From Charina bottae (lineage: Eukaryota > Chordata > Lepidosauria > Squamata > Charinaidae): DNA of 64,000 bases. The stretch spans positions 75,377,355 to 75,441,354 of the forward strand of contig JALMGJ010000003.1 of the NCBI GenBank assembly GCA_023362775.1, given 5' to 3'. The position numbers and the translations under genes were made by a program. The notes below the pieces were generated by a model that was not told the origin of the DNA, did no database searches, and worked only from the letters and a program-made list of their open reading frames with translations. This document shows, one piece after another, positions 46,386-56,769 of the stretch (its first letter is position 1; each line of letters starts with the position of its first letter).

Positions 46386-47073
46386 CAGAATCATAATTCT
46401 GTAGATTTTAGATATATTTTCCTCATGGCAGGCACTACTACTATTGCCCTTCTGTTTGGATCTCTTTTCTGTATTGCATGAACATTAACGTGGCTGCTGC
46501 CTTTGGATTTATCTGTTTTTATAAGCTTGTAGACTAGCCAGTGATTCCAACTTCTTAGAAAGCCTTCCCTCATGTTCTGTATTGATGCACCTAACTCAGC
46601 AGAAAAGGCAGTCATTACCTGTCACCTTTCTCAGCAAATCAAATTCCCTAAGACGTTATCTTAGCTTGCTCTAGCTATTCCTCCTGCAGATGAGTGCAGA
46701 TAAATTAGTATCATTGGATCTGAGCGTATGGGAATATTCCACAAAGCAAAGGTCAGCGGGCACTGCAAGCTGTTATTAAGACGGACTCTTGAAAGAAACT
46801 ATGGTTCTACTAAAACTATACCAAACTCACCCAGTAATTTCAGTGAAATGATCTATCTATCTTTAATTCATTATTAGTTTCTCAGCTACTTCAGCCCGCT
46901 CAAACAGAGACTGCTTGGGAGTTCAGGGAACAACTTGGGAAAGGATGGAGTGTGAGTTGCAATTGAGCTGCTTTGTCTGGTTGCAGTCACTAGTGAATTA
47001 CCCAGGAAAAGATTGGTCAATACCATAGGGAAAATTTATTCAGTTTGCTCATTGCAGCCATTTCTGCCTGCCC
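46386..47073. other. Intronic DNA, nothing recognised
   Basis: No supported features. Confidence 0.4.
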
Positions 47074-47084
47074 AGGGCAGCTAG

Positions 47085-47409
47085 GGGGCGCGATGGCTCA
47101 GCGGGTAAGACGCCAGGCTTGTCAATCGGAAGATCGCAAGCTCGGAGGTTTGAATCCCTAGCCCCGCGTGACGGAGTGAGCTCCCGCACTCGCCCCAGCT
47201 CTTGCCAACCTAGCAATTCGAAAGCATGCAAATGCAAGTAGATGAATAGGTACCACTTCGGTGGGTAGGTAACAGTGTTCTGTGCGTGTCCTGCCGGCCA
47301 CATGACTATGGAAGCGTCTTCAGACAACGCTGGCTCTTCGGCTAACAAACAGAGATGAGCACCGGCCCTGACTCATCTGTCTGTGCAGGGGAAACCTTTA
47401 CCTTTACCT
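47085..47409 (+). mobile_element. tRNA-derived SINE (same family as 13.3 kb), with target duplication
   Basis: Head GGGGCGCGATGGCTCAGCGG, with a B box changed to GGTTTGAATCC, followed by the body. A deletion near 47367 removes the BovB-like GAGTCGGACACG words. An 11-bp duplication AGGGCAGCTAG flanks it (47074-47084, 47410-47420). Confidence 0.93.
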
Positions 47410-47420
47410 AGGGCAGCTAG

Positions 47421-48137
47421 GGCAAGGTGTTTTGCTGCGTCTTTAAGTGCAGTCAGTCTTACAAGAGCAAGTGCTTGCAGTGAAGAAGAATGTCTGGTTC
47501 CCCGTTTTGCCTTGTACTGATGGTTTTACAAAATCCAGTCGTATGCTTTCATTTTTTAAAAGGCATCTTGGTTTTCTAATGCTGCAAAACAGGCAATGAA
47601 TAATATGGATAAATATAAAATCTGGACAAACCACTATCTCCAGTGAGTATTTTTCACTGCAGCAGCCTTTTCTTTCTTTGTTGAAACTTGACTCTTTCTA
47701 TACTTACAAATTTCTGGATCTCAGATAATGGAGCGGTTACGATTCTCTCTCTCGTTAAACTTGCAAAAAACATGTCAGAAATGGAACTGAGAAGTCTTGA
47801 TCCCAATTTTTTGTGTGTGTCAATTCTCTGTGGAAAGGGAGATGTGGGTGATAGAACTAGAGAGCTGCAGGGCTCCTTCTGGAGTGAATCTGATCTTGGA
47901 AAGACAACATGGACGCCATTTCACTTACTTCCTGTGGAGGAAGGATGCTGCTAAACAAGCATTGCAACTTTAGTTGATTATTTCAAAGAGGGGCAACGAA
48001 ATGCCTGGCAGAGAGAGAAAGACATTAATTAATTTTTTAAGCAGTTAAGCATTCTTGTGCCCAACAGTATCCTAGCAGTACCTTGTTATAGTTTTACAGC
48101 CATAAATGCTATGTTGAAATCATAAGAAGAAAAGATT
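47421..48137. other. Intronic DNA, nothing recognised
   Basis: No supported features. Confidence 0.4.
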
Positions 48138-48145
48138 CTGTATGG

Positions 48146-48440
48146 CAGAGCTTTCCAAACTTTTCATGTTGGTGACACACTGTTTAGACATGCATCATTT
48201 TGCGACACACTCTTACGGCAAGGCATCATTTCGCGACGCACTCTTACAGCAGGGCACAAGGCAGGCACTAGGACCTGCGCGGAATCCTGGCAGGGCAGGT
48301 TTGGAGGCAGCAAGGCACAAGGCAGGCACCAGGACCTGTGTGGAATCCTGGCAGGGCTCAGAGGCAGCAGCAGCCGCGACACACCCAAACACTGCAGCCG
48401 ACACACTAACGTGTCCCGACACACAGTTTGGAAAGCTATG
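48146..48440. mobile_element. hAT MITE (CAGAGCTTTCCAAACT family)
   Basis: A 295-bp element with a perfect 8-bp duplication CTGTATGG (48138-48145, 48441-48448). The right end carries one change (AGCTATG for AGCTCTG). The interior is like the copy at 41.0 kb, with two tandem units of the GGCAGGCACTAGGACCTG block. Confidence 0.94.
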
Positions 48441-48448
48441 CTGTATGG

Positions 48449-49303
48449 CCTCCTCCTTGGCATCTCCCTCTTGCTTAATCCAATCTAGTATTTGCTAAGT
48501 GAGGTGTGGAGCAGAAATCAAGGAATCCACAAGGACATTTTTTTAAATGGGACTTTCAGTAAATCTCTCGAAACCATCTTCCTTTTCCCATGTTCATTGT
48601 AGGGCTAGTCTCTACTTCCACTCATTCACAGAAGAGATAGTGCTGGACTCAGCATGTTACTTTTCCTGCCCCTTGCTTTAGTTTTATTATGGAGGGTTTC
48701 CATGGCAGTGCTACTTCTGTCCAGTGAAGGAACAAAACATATAATTATCGGTACATGAGAAGTTGCCTTATACTAGTTCATCCTAATATAATAGACTAAA
48801 ATGGATTTTTTTTTATTAAAAAGTGCATTATGACTATTTTCTCTTCTTTGTATAATTATATCCAGAACAGTGATAGCTTACTAGGGTCTGAAAATTAAGC
48901 ATAAAATAGCTTTTCAGCCCAGTTGCCAATTTTGGTGCATAGGATAAGACATTCAGTCTCAGTGCCGTGGACAGTGGATGCCACAACAGAGCTTTTCTTG
49001 CTTGAAAGGCAGCAAAAAGTCTCAGGTGACAGGCTCCTGTTCCACATTGACACCATTCTGCAGGACAGCAACCTCCAGGTGACCTGATTTATACATTCAG
49101 GAGAAAAGGAATCAGAGAAAAGACACAGATGGCTCATAACTAGCTGCAATTGTTCCTTAAGTAGCTGAAATGAATTTCTCTCCACATGTCATGAAATAAT
49201 GAAATGTGATCTTTTGATCCTTTTGTTGATTGATGAAGTAATGGAAACAATAGCATTTGCATTCTCTTCTCTTATTTCACTCACCGTTTGGTGTATAGCA
49301 ATA
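48449..49303. other. Intronic DNA, nothing recognised
   Basis: No supported features. Confidence 0.4.
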
Positions 49304-49307
49304 GACT

Positions 49308-49464
49308 GGTGTTTCTCAACCTCAGCAACTTTAAGATGCGTGGACTTCAATTACCAGATTTCCCCAGCCAGCATGCTGGGGAATTCTGGAAATTGGCATG
49401 CTGGCTGGGGAATTCTGAGAATTGTAGTCCACAAACCTTAAAGTTGTTGAGGTTGAAAAACACT
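49308..49464. mobile_element. Near-palindromic hAT-type MITE
   Basis: The arms GTGTTTCTCAACCTCAGCAA and TTGTTGAGGTTGAAAAACAC are inverted copies; inside are CCCCAGCCAGCATGCTGGGG and GCATGCTGGCTGGGGAATTC. CAATAGA at 49300-49306 and after the right end (49465 on) is the likely target duplication. The transcript would fold into a long hairpin. Confidence 0.85.
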
Positions 49465-49769
49465 GCAATAGAAACATATCAATTCATAATATGTGTAGCC
49501 ATCAGAACCCAGGAAAAAAATTGAAGCAAGCATAGCATTCCAGCACAAAGATAAGGAAGCATGAAATCAAGCTGCGAGTATGATTTGAAACCTCTGGGAA
49601 AAGTGTAAGCTAAATAAAAATGCTATTTCCATTTTTTTTAAAGGAAGTGTTTGCATTTTTAACCCATCTACCATGGAAACTCATTGGGTGACTTTGGACC
49701 AATTGTTCTCTTAGACCAGCCTACCTCACAGGGTTGCTGTTATATACATAAAATGAAGGGAGGCTCCCA

Positions 49770-50290
49770 TTTTAGCCCTCTAGAGCTCCTGAACAAAAGA
49801 CATATGTCTATGAAGGTTCTCAGTCATCCAGGTGGAATTGTCTGTAGCTTGAATCATGTCAACTGGATTTCTATTTTCTCGGTGGAAACGTTTCGCTCCT
49901 TATCCAAGGAGCTTCTTCAGTCTGAGCAAAGTTGGTAAGGGAATCCTAAATATGTTTCTAGGTAGCTGTGTGACCTTACACCTGGGGCTAGGTCATGGTT
50001 ATATTGAGATGTTATTTTAAGTCCTTTTGTCATCTAAAGGAGGATCGTTAAGATCACCATGCTGCTGTTGAGCTTGTGAAATGGTCTTAATCTTCCTAGG
50101 CACAGAAGACAAAGCAGGGAGGAAGATGGGGGAGAGGTTGTGCCTGAGGCCCCCACCTCTATTCAAGGAAGGATTTTCCAAGTTGGCATAAATGGATTCC
50201 TTGACCCCTCTCTCAAACCACCTATCTTCTCTGTCTAAAATGTGAACATTAATGTCCTCAAATGAGTGTCCTCCTTCCTTTAGATGATAT
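49770..50290 (-). mobile_element. Penelope-like element fragment, Neptune-like type
   Basis: The antisense frame over 50094-50284 is open and reads YHLKEGGHSFEDINVHILDR, EDRWFERGVKESIYANLE and NRGGGLRHNLSPIF in succession, the conserved C-terminal end of the GIY-YIG region in Neptune-type Penelope elements. The 3' end at the left has GAAACGTTTCGCTCC and CCAAGGAGCTTCTTCAG, also typical. The rest of the element is missing. It differs clearly from the element at 27-29.7 kb. Confidence 0.88.
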
Positions 50291-50998
50291 ATATATTAGA
50301 TGTATAGCCAGATGTGTTTGCAAGCATGGACAAACTATATATACAGTATGTACACCATAGAGCAGTAAGAATGGGCTGAGATAGTCTGCAAATGCTGTAA
50401 GTAAATGTGGAGTAATACCTCTACTGCCACTTTGCTCCTAGCATCTATGGGCCACATTTGAACACTACTCATTCTCAGTGTGGTTTGCAATGACCTTGGC
50501 TGCTCTAGACAACTGAGAAGAGGCTGGAGTAGTCAAGAAATATAATTCTACTTTTTTTCTTCCCTTGAGAAGAATTTTTTACATGTACTTCACAGAACCA
50601 GCTTTGTCTTCCTGCTGGCACTTAAGCTTAAGCCTTCAGGACAAATGGCCTGTTAGACGCATTGTTTCTAGGAGAGGTAATTTTTTAGCTGTGCTGGAAA
50701 GAATACAAAAGTTTTCACACACAAATAGAGAACTTTGTATGATGTACACTTTTACTATTGTAGATTGAAACAGTTTGATATGCTTCTTAATTAAAAAGCT
50801 CCATGACAGAGATGCAAGGTTATTACAATCCAGGAAGTGATCTAGGAAAATTATTTAATTCTGCTGTACCTTTGTCAATATAACTGTTTTTTTAGCTCCA
50901 GCTGTACGTGAAGATAAACAACTTTCATTATACCAGCTCCACTCAATGAACCCAGCTGTTTGTCATTTTGTGAGAGTAGTGAGCTGCCTTGTTAGTAA
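50291..50998. other. Intronic DNA, nothing recognised
   Basis: No supported features. Confidence 0.4.
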
Positions 50999-51001
50999 CA
51001 T

Positions 51002-51040
<39 letters not shown>

Positions 51041-51850
51041 TTCCATTTCTATGGCCGCCCATCTCAAACAAGTGACTCTGGGCAGTGAACAATCATAAAA
51101 TCAATTAAAACCAAATACAAACACAATATAAAAAATAAATATATACATAGCAACTGAGAAAAATCATAACTGTAGATGTTTATATAACCAAGAAATGGGA
51201 CCCTTAACACACTCAGGATCCCAGGCCTGGGCACATAACCAGGTTTTCAAGGCCAACAGGGTTGGGGCCATCCTAATCTCTGGAGGGAGAATGTTCCAGA
51301 AGGCAGGGGCTGTGGCAGAGAAGGCGCGCCTCCTAGTCCCCGTCAGCTGGCATTCCTTGGCTGACGGGACCTCCGGAGCATGCCCCTCCTGCCGGACCAA
51401 ATTGAACAGGTAGAAACAACTAGGAGAAGACGGTCCCTCAGGTAACCTGGTCCCAAGCCATGAAGAGCTTTAAAGGTGACAACCAGCACCTTGAATTGCA
51501 CCCGTAAACACACTGGCAACCAATGCAGCTCACAAAGTAGTGGTGTTACATGTGTCAAATATCTGACATAATTTATTACCCGTGCAGCTGCATTCTGCAC
51601 CAGTTGAAGCTTCCGAATGCTCTTCAAGTGCAGCCCCATGTACAGCGCGTTGCAGTAATCCAGACAGGAGGTCACAAGGGCATGAGTGACTGTGAGCAGA
51701 GTCTCCTGGCCCAGGAATGGGCGCAGCCAAAGGTGCACAAAGGCCGTCTTAACCACGGCTGCCACCTGCTCTTCCAGCAGGAGTTGTGAGTCCAAGAGGA
51801 CCCCCAGATTGTGCACCAGGTCCATCTGGGGCAGTGTCCTCACCTAGCGG
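50999..51850 (-). mobile_element. L2 LINE, 3' 0.85 kb
   Basis: A (TTTA)n run at 50999-51042 is the tail of a minus-strand L2. The 3' untranslated part is GGCCGCCCATCTCAAACAAG. The antisense frame reads NLGVLLDSQLLLEEQVAAVV, TSCLDYCNALYMGL, LQLVQNAAARVINYVRYLTH, LHWLPVCLRVQFKVLVVTFK and, after one frame change near 51345-51400, AFSATAPAFWNILPPEIRMA. These are the C-terminal RT blocks of L2. It is well preserved but 5'-truncated, and a SINE lies at its right end. Confidence 0.92.
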
Positions 51851-51865
51851 TCTCATGTAGATGTT

Positions 51866-52112
51866 ACCAGTTTGGTCTAGTGGTTAAGGTGCTGGACTAG
51901 AAACCCGGAGACAGAGAGTTCTAGTCCCGCCTTAGGCATGAAAGCTGGCTGGGTGACCTTGGGCCAGTCACTCTCTCTCAGCCCAACTCCCCTCACAGGG
52001 TTGCTGTTGTGGGGAAAATAGGAGGAGGAAGGAGTATTAGATATGTTCCTCACCTTGAGTTATTTATAATAAAAATAAAGGCGGGATAGAAAAATTAATT
52101 AATTAATTAATA
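51866..52112 (+). mobile_element. tRNA-derived SINE with L2/CR1-like tail
   Basis: Head CCAGTTTGGTCTAGTGGTTA with AGTTCTAGTCCCGCC, body GGTGACCTTGGGCCAGTCAC, and 3' part GGGTTGCTGTTGTGGGGAAA, AATAAAGGCGGGATAGAAAA and (AATT)n. It is the unduplicated form of the SINE at 34561-35018. Confidence 0.92.
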
Positions 52113-52118
52113 ATCCTA

Positions 52119-52183
52119 CATTGAGCAGCAGGTTGGACTTGGTGGCCTGGCTGTCCTCTTCCAACTCTATGGTTTTATGTGTG
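52119..52183 (+). repeat. CR1 3' end fragment
   Basis: CAGGTTGGACTTGGTGGCCT and CTTCCAACTCTATGGTTTTA form a CR1 3' terminus. Confidence 0.7.
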
Positions 52184-53404
52184 TTTTGATAATTGGAAAA
52201 AGTTAGAAATGTCTGTTGATGTGGATACTTTAACAACACTTCTCATTTTGAAACATTAGCTATCATAAAATATGCAGTGCATCTTTTCTAACCTTCCTGC
52301 CCTCTATGATAGTCTTTAGATTCCTCCCCCACAAATATAAACTGGTTTAAATTCTGCCTTGTAAATAACTAACCAGTGTTAACCATATCTATGACAATCT
52401 GAAGCCTTTCTTTTTCTGAGGATCCAGTTCATTCATGTATATTGGTAAGTGGCTAGTATTCCTTTCGTATGACCTTTAGGGGAGGAGACATGATTCAGCT
52501 GAAGGATACCTGGAGATTCTAAGCACATGGGATAGGAACCATATTTTGGGAGTGCATGAGAAAAGACTCTACATGTACATATGTAGATCCATCTCCAAGC
52601 AGAAATGGCTCCTGATGGACCCAGGATCCTCTATTTGGAGATTTGTACACAAATACATTGGCACAAGGATATGTTTCCTCCTCGCTATAAAGAGTCTTTT
52701 CTTTCTCCCATACTTGAAGCACAAACTTTTAACACTTTGTCTAATGTACAAGAAGCTGCATAGAGCCCTCCTGAACACTACAGGAATCTACAGTACTTGG
52801 ATTGCTAGACCAGGTCTCTTGACCTCCTGCTTGTGCATATCTATGCAATTAGAGATGTGATTCTGTATCACTGCGCTGATGCCAGGTGTCTGCCATTTCT
52901 TGTTGTATGAGGGTACCTCTATATTCAGCCCATCCGGATATTATACATTGAATGATAGGAAGAGTGAAAAAAATGTGGAGTTAATTGCATCATGCCGTCA
53001 GTAGAAGAGCTAGATTAATTTCCTATGTAACGGCTCTTCCTCAGCAAGCTCATGGAATAGCTGTTAATATTTATAATTAAATGCTTACCACCTGTCTTAT
53101 CAAATGTAATTTGGATGCTGCATGTCTGGAAAACTTTTTTATCCCAATCCACACCAGACTTCACTGCTAGTTGTGTTAATAGAGATCTCCCTCTACTGGT
53201 GGCAAAAACTGATGCTAAGTCATTTACAGTTTGTGCTTTAATTTCTGAAATATAATGCTGGGAAGGTAATGGGAAGACATCCAGATGATTGGGTTAACTA
53301 AGTAATTCAATCCAGTATTTAGATCTTATCTGAGTTACATGACAAGTTTGAGATTTCAAATCACCACTCACAGTTTAAGTAATAAAAAATTATTACAGTA
53401 TTTG
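52184..53404. other. Intronic DNA, nothing recognised
   Basis: No supported features; open frames on both strands near 52.5-52.9 kb have no family motifs. Confidence 0.4.
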
Positions 53405-53625
53405 CCCAGCTAGGTGGCAACACCTAGTTGATTTTGGCTGGTGTTGAAAAAGCTAAGCTGAGTCAAAGTTGGTTACAATTTGGATGAAAAACCACCTGAA
53501 AATTCCAAGGTTGTAGACTAGTCTGGAAAGTTCAAAAAAACATCCTGGAAAAGCAGCAGTGGTAAATGGCTTCCACATTTTGCTTTCTTGGCAACCAAGG
53601 AATAGTTTAAAAAGCAGTACATCCC
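53405..53625 (+). mobile_element. 5S rRNA-derived SINE, diverged
   Basis: AAAAGCTAAGCTGAGTCAAA, GTTGGTTACAATTTGGATGA and CCAAGGTTGTAGACT keep the order of 5S rRNA (AAGCTAAGC.., GGTTAGTACTTGGATGG.., GCTGTAGGCT). The body resembles the copy at 44353-44590. Confidence 0.75.
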
Positions 53626-54868
53626 CATCAGCAACCTAGCTGCTGCTTTCTGTGTCAATTGTAGCTTTCACGACATCTTCAAAAGCAGCCCCATGCACAG
53701 TGTGATGCAGTAGTCAAAATAAGAGGTGATGACAATATGAGTCACTACGCCGTGACTACGGTATCGCCAGGGCTTCATGGTCTAAAAAGAGCCCAAGCTG
53801 ACATAGCAGCTGGAGCTGGGCAGGGGTTTCTCTGGCCACAGCTTCCAACTGCTGCTCTAGCAGGAGCTGGAGGTACAGAAGGACTGCCAAATCACAGAAA
53901 TGCTCTTTCAGGGGCAGCTTGACTCTACCTAGAGCTATCATTGTAACTGAATTATAGCCACAGTGTTTCCAAATAAACAGAAACACTTATTTGCTAGGAT
54001 TTAATTTGAGCTTTTTGTGGCACCTCTAGTCCACATATCAGTTAAAAACCTCTACAGCATTTTCAGCTCATTGTGAGGTGGTGATGCATCATTATCCTCA
54101 GCATGCTCATGGTACCTTCTCCAAATCAATAGATGACCTCTCCCAGTGGCTTTTTAATAGATATTAAACAATGCAAGGAAGAACACCGAGTCCTGTAGAG
54201 CAGCCAAGAATTTGACGCTGCACCATCATAGCTACCAACTGGAACATATGCATATGTAAAATGGTGATTTGGGTAGGAATAGAACCACTGTAAAACAGTA
54301 CTTCTACTCCTGTTCTTCATAGGTGGTTAAGAAGGATATCACAATCAGCGGTACTGAATGCTGCTGAAAATTTCAAAAGTAAATTCCCTCTACCAGCTGG
54401 CAACAGAGTTCATCCACCAGATCAATTAGTTCTGTCTCAATCGCATGTCCAAGCCTGAATCCTGATTGGAAGGGATCTAGATAATCCTCTTCATCTAGGA
54501 TCCTCTGTAGCTGATGATCTACCATCTTTTCCAAAATCTTCAATTGGAGACTGGGAGAAAGTTGTCTAATACAGTTGCATCTAGAAATGGCCTCTTCAAG
54601 AGAAGGCACACTAGTGCCTTGTTCAAGGCTAATGGCACCTCATCTTCTCTCAAAGAGACATTTGTTACTTCCTGAATCCAGCCACGCGTGCTCCCCTGGC
54701 CACTGACAGGAGCCCATTTGATCAGGAATCCAGCACAGAGGTGGCAGAACTCATACTGCAGAGGTCCCTACCATTCCCTCAGGCTCCACAGGGTTCAGAA
54801 GAATTCCAGATTACATTACAAAATGCAGCTTCCATCATTTCTCTTGGCTCTGCCCAACTAGCATCAAG
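53626..54868 (-). mobile_element. Degraded L2 LINE, part 1
   Basis: Antisense frames recall L2: LLLEQQLEAVARETPAQLQL (53.8-53.95 kb) and LKILEKMVDHQLQRILDEED with LDPFQSGFRLGHAIETELID (54.37-54.6 kb), the latter the 'K--EK-V--QL..FQSGFR-GHS-ET' RT block. Many stops. It continues beyond the nested LINE at 54.87-55.85 kb. Confidence 0.85.
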
Positions 54869-55850
54869 ATCTAAATTTATTTATTTATTTCGTGTCCAGA
54901 TCAAACTTTACTCTGCCAAAATGTAGCCACCGCCACAGCTTTGTCATTAGCTTGCTGTAGGTCGTCGACAGTACAAGGCTCCGACAGTAATCGACACACC
55001 ATCAGATGCTCCGGGTCTTGGATTTGTCCGCATTAACATAATGTATTGTCATCAGCCAACAACCCCCACTTAAATAAATTCATCTTGCACCTTGGTACCC
55101 CCACCCTCATCACGGCAATATCTACTTGCTTCACATGTGCCGATGAGTTCCATACTGGTGCTGCATATTCGGCAGTAGAGACACTCAAGGCCAGAGCTGA
55201 TACTCGTAACGTAGCTGTCTGGGCTCCCCATGCATAGTTTGTCAGTCATTGGATGATGTTATTCCTAGCACATATTTTAGTCTTCGTATTCAGGCATTGT
55301 TGTTTAAAGGAAAGCTTTCTGTCCAACGTAACACCCAAATATTTAGGTGTTGGGCAGTGTTGTAATCTGTTCCCTCTCCACGTAATATCCAATTCAACCC
55401 CTGCAACTCAATTGCGAAGATGAAAGGCACATACTTGAGTTTTGCTTGGATTAGTTTTTAAGTAATTATTATCATAATACCGCTCCAGGTCTTCTAGAGC
55501 TCGTGATAATTTTTCAGCATACTCATTAAAACTCGGTTCTTGTATGGCCACTGCTGTATCATCCGCATATATGAACATTCGCGTATTGGTCGGGGTGGAT
55601 TGGTTGTTAGTATATATATTGTATAAAATCGGAGAGAGTACGCTGCCTTGTGGTAATTCATTCTTTTGCTTCCTCCATCTACTGTTCTTACCATTCAAAG
55701 TCACATAAAACCTATTTTGAAGGAAACTCCCTATAACCCTGGTGAGCTTATGGTCTCCAGTAAAGTTGTCTATCTTACGCAGCAATTTTCTGTGATTGAC
55801 CGTATCATATGCTGCAGTAAGGTTGATGAACGCCTAAATAAATCTAAATA
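54869..55850 (-). mobile_element. Jockey-type LINE, nested in L2
   Basis: The antisense frame over 55408-55785 is open and reads ELPQGSVLSPILYNIYTNNQ, FIYADDTAVAIQEPSFNEYA and NNYLKTNPSKTQVCAFHLRN; further right is a LTAAYDTVNH-like motif A. This pattern is that of jockey-type LINEs common in arthropods and differs from L2, CR1, BovB and L1 in this window. The tail (AAATAAATA on the minus strand) is at the left (54872-54891). ATCTAAAT occurs at both ends (about 54868-54876 and 55838-55846), a likely target duplication. The C-terminal part (54.9-55.4 kb) is frameshifted. Confidence 0.85.
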
Positions 55851-56290
55851 AATATGAGTGACTTATCTGCAAAGAATCTGGCAAATCTTTGGACTGGAGA
55901 GAGGCCCTACCAGAGCAATCTCATTCACTGTTCTAGTCTCCTTTTGTCAGAATCAACCAGATGTGTGAGAAATTGCTGAGAATTTTGCTGGGAAACTCCC
56001 CAAGCACTTTTAAAACTCAAGGGATCCATCAGGTACCTGAGTGGAACATCCTAATATGTTCTTCATTCTTGCAGAGCTCCAGGAAACCAGTGATGTGCAG
56101 CATAACCAAAAAATGATCCAACCATAACAACTTACCATTTTATATACTGTATGCATAAAATCCCATTTTAAGGACTGATGGCCAAAGGACTGATGGCTGT
56201 TCAGATCACATGCCATATGCACCAAAATAAGCACCAGGTCTAACATGCCCCCCCCCCCATGAGTCAAGGCTGATATTTCTCGCATTAAAA
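55851..56290 (-). mobile_element. Degraded L2 LINE, part 2 (endonuclease side)
   Basis: The antisense frame at 56010-56285 includes SALTHGGGGMLDLVLILVHM, matching the 'PTH--G-TLDL-F' motif of L2-type endonucleases. It lies on the 5' side of part 1 in the same orientation, as expected if the jockey-type LINE inserted into one L2. A poly-C run lies at 56249-56258. Confidence 0.75.
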
Positions 56291-56762
56291 AGTCAAGCAG
56301 CAGTCATCAAAATAAGCAACATATGCATACTGTCCTGCCTTTATAAAAGCAAGATTCCAGTCCCCTTCATCATAACAGCATGAGAAAGCAGAGAAGGGAT
56401 TTGCTGCCATAAATGCTCTATACATAGGTGTCTCATTTCAAAGTAAAATACTTGCTGGAATTCTTACATTGTAACCTCAACCTTCTTTTGTGTTCTGCTT
56501 CTCTTGTTCTTTCCCCTGTGGTGGACTTTTAGCTTTAACTTTGGAGTAGTTTTTATGGACTTCTCTGGCACTGACTACCTCTTCAGTAGCTCAGCCTTTT
56601 TGCCTTCATCTGTTTTCAGTCAAGAGCTTTGCCAGACCCTGCTAAAAAACTGTAGGCAAGAACACTGTATTTTGCTGAATGTGAGCCTTTGCCTATTTAT
56701 AACTTTCATTAAGAGAGTTATCTCGTTTATTGCTATTGTGGTTGACTGATTTATGACAAGCT
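56291..56762. other. Intronic DNA, nothing recognised
   Basis: No supported features. Confidence 0.4.
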
Positions 56763-56769
56763 AATAAAG

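Noticed and set aside
13332..47409. tRNA-like heads with A and B boxes at 13.3, 14.3, 24.5 and 47.1 kb
   Set aside because: Each continues into the same SINE body and tail and two have clear target duplications, so they are SINEs and not tRNA genes.
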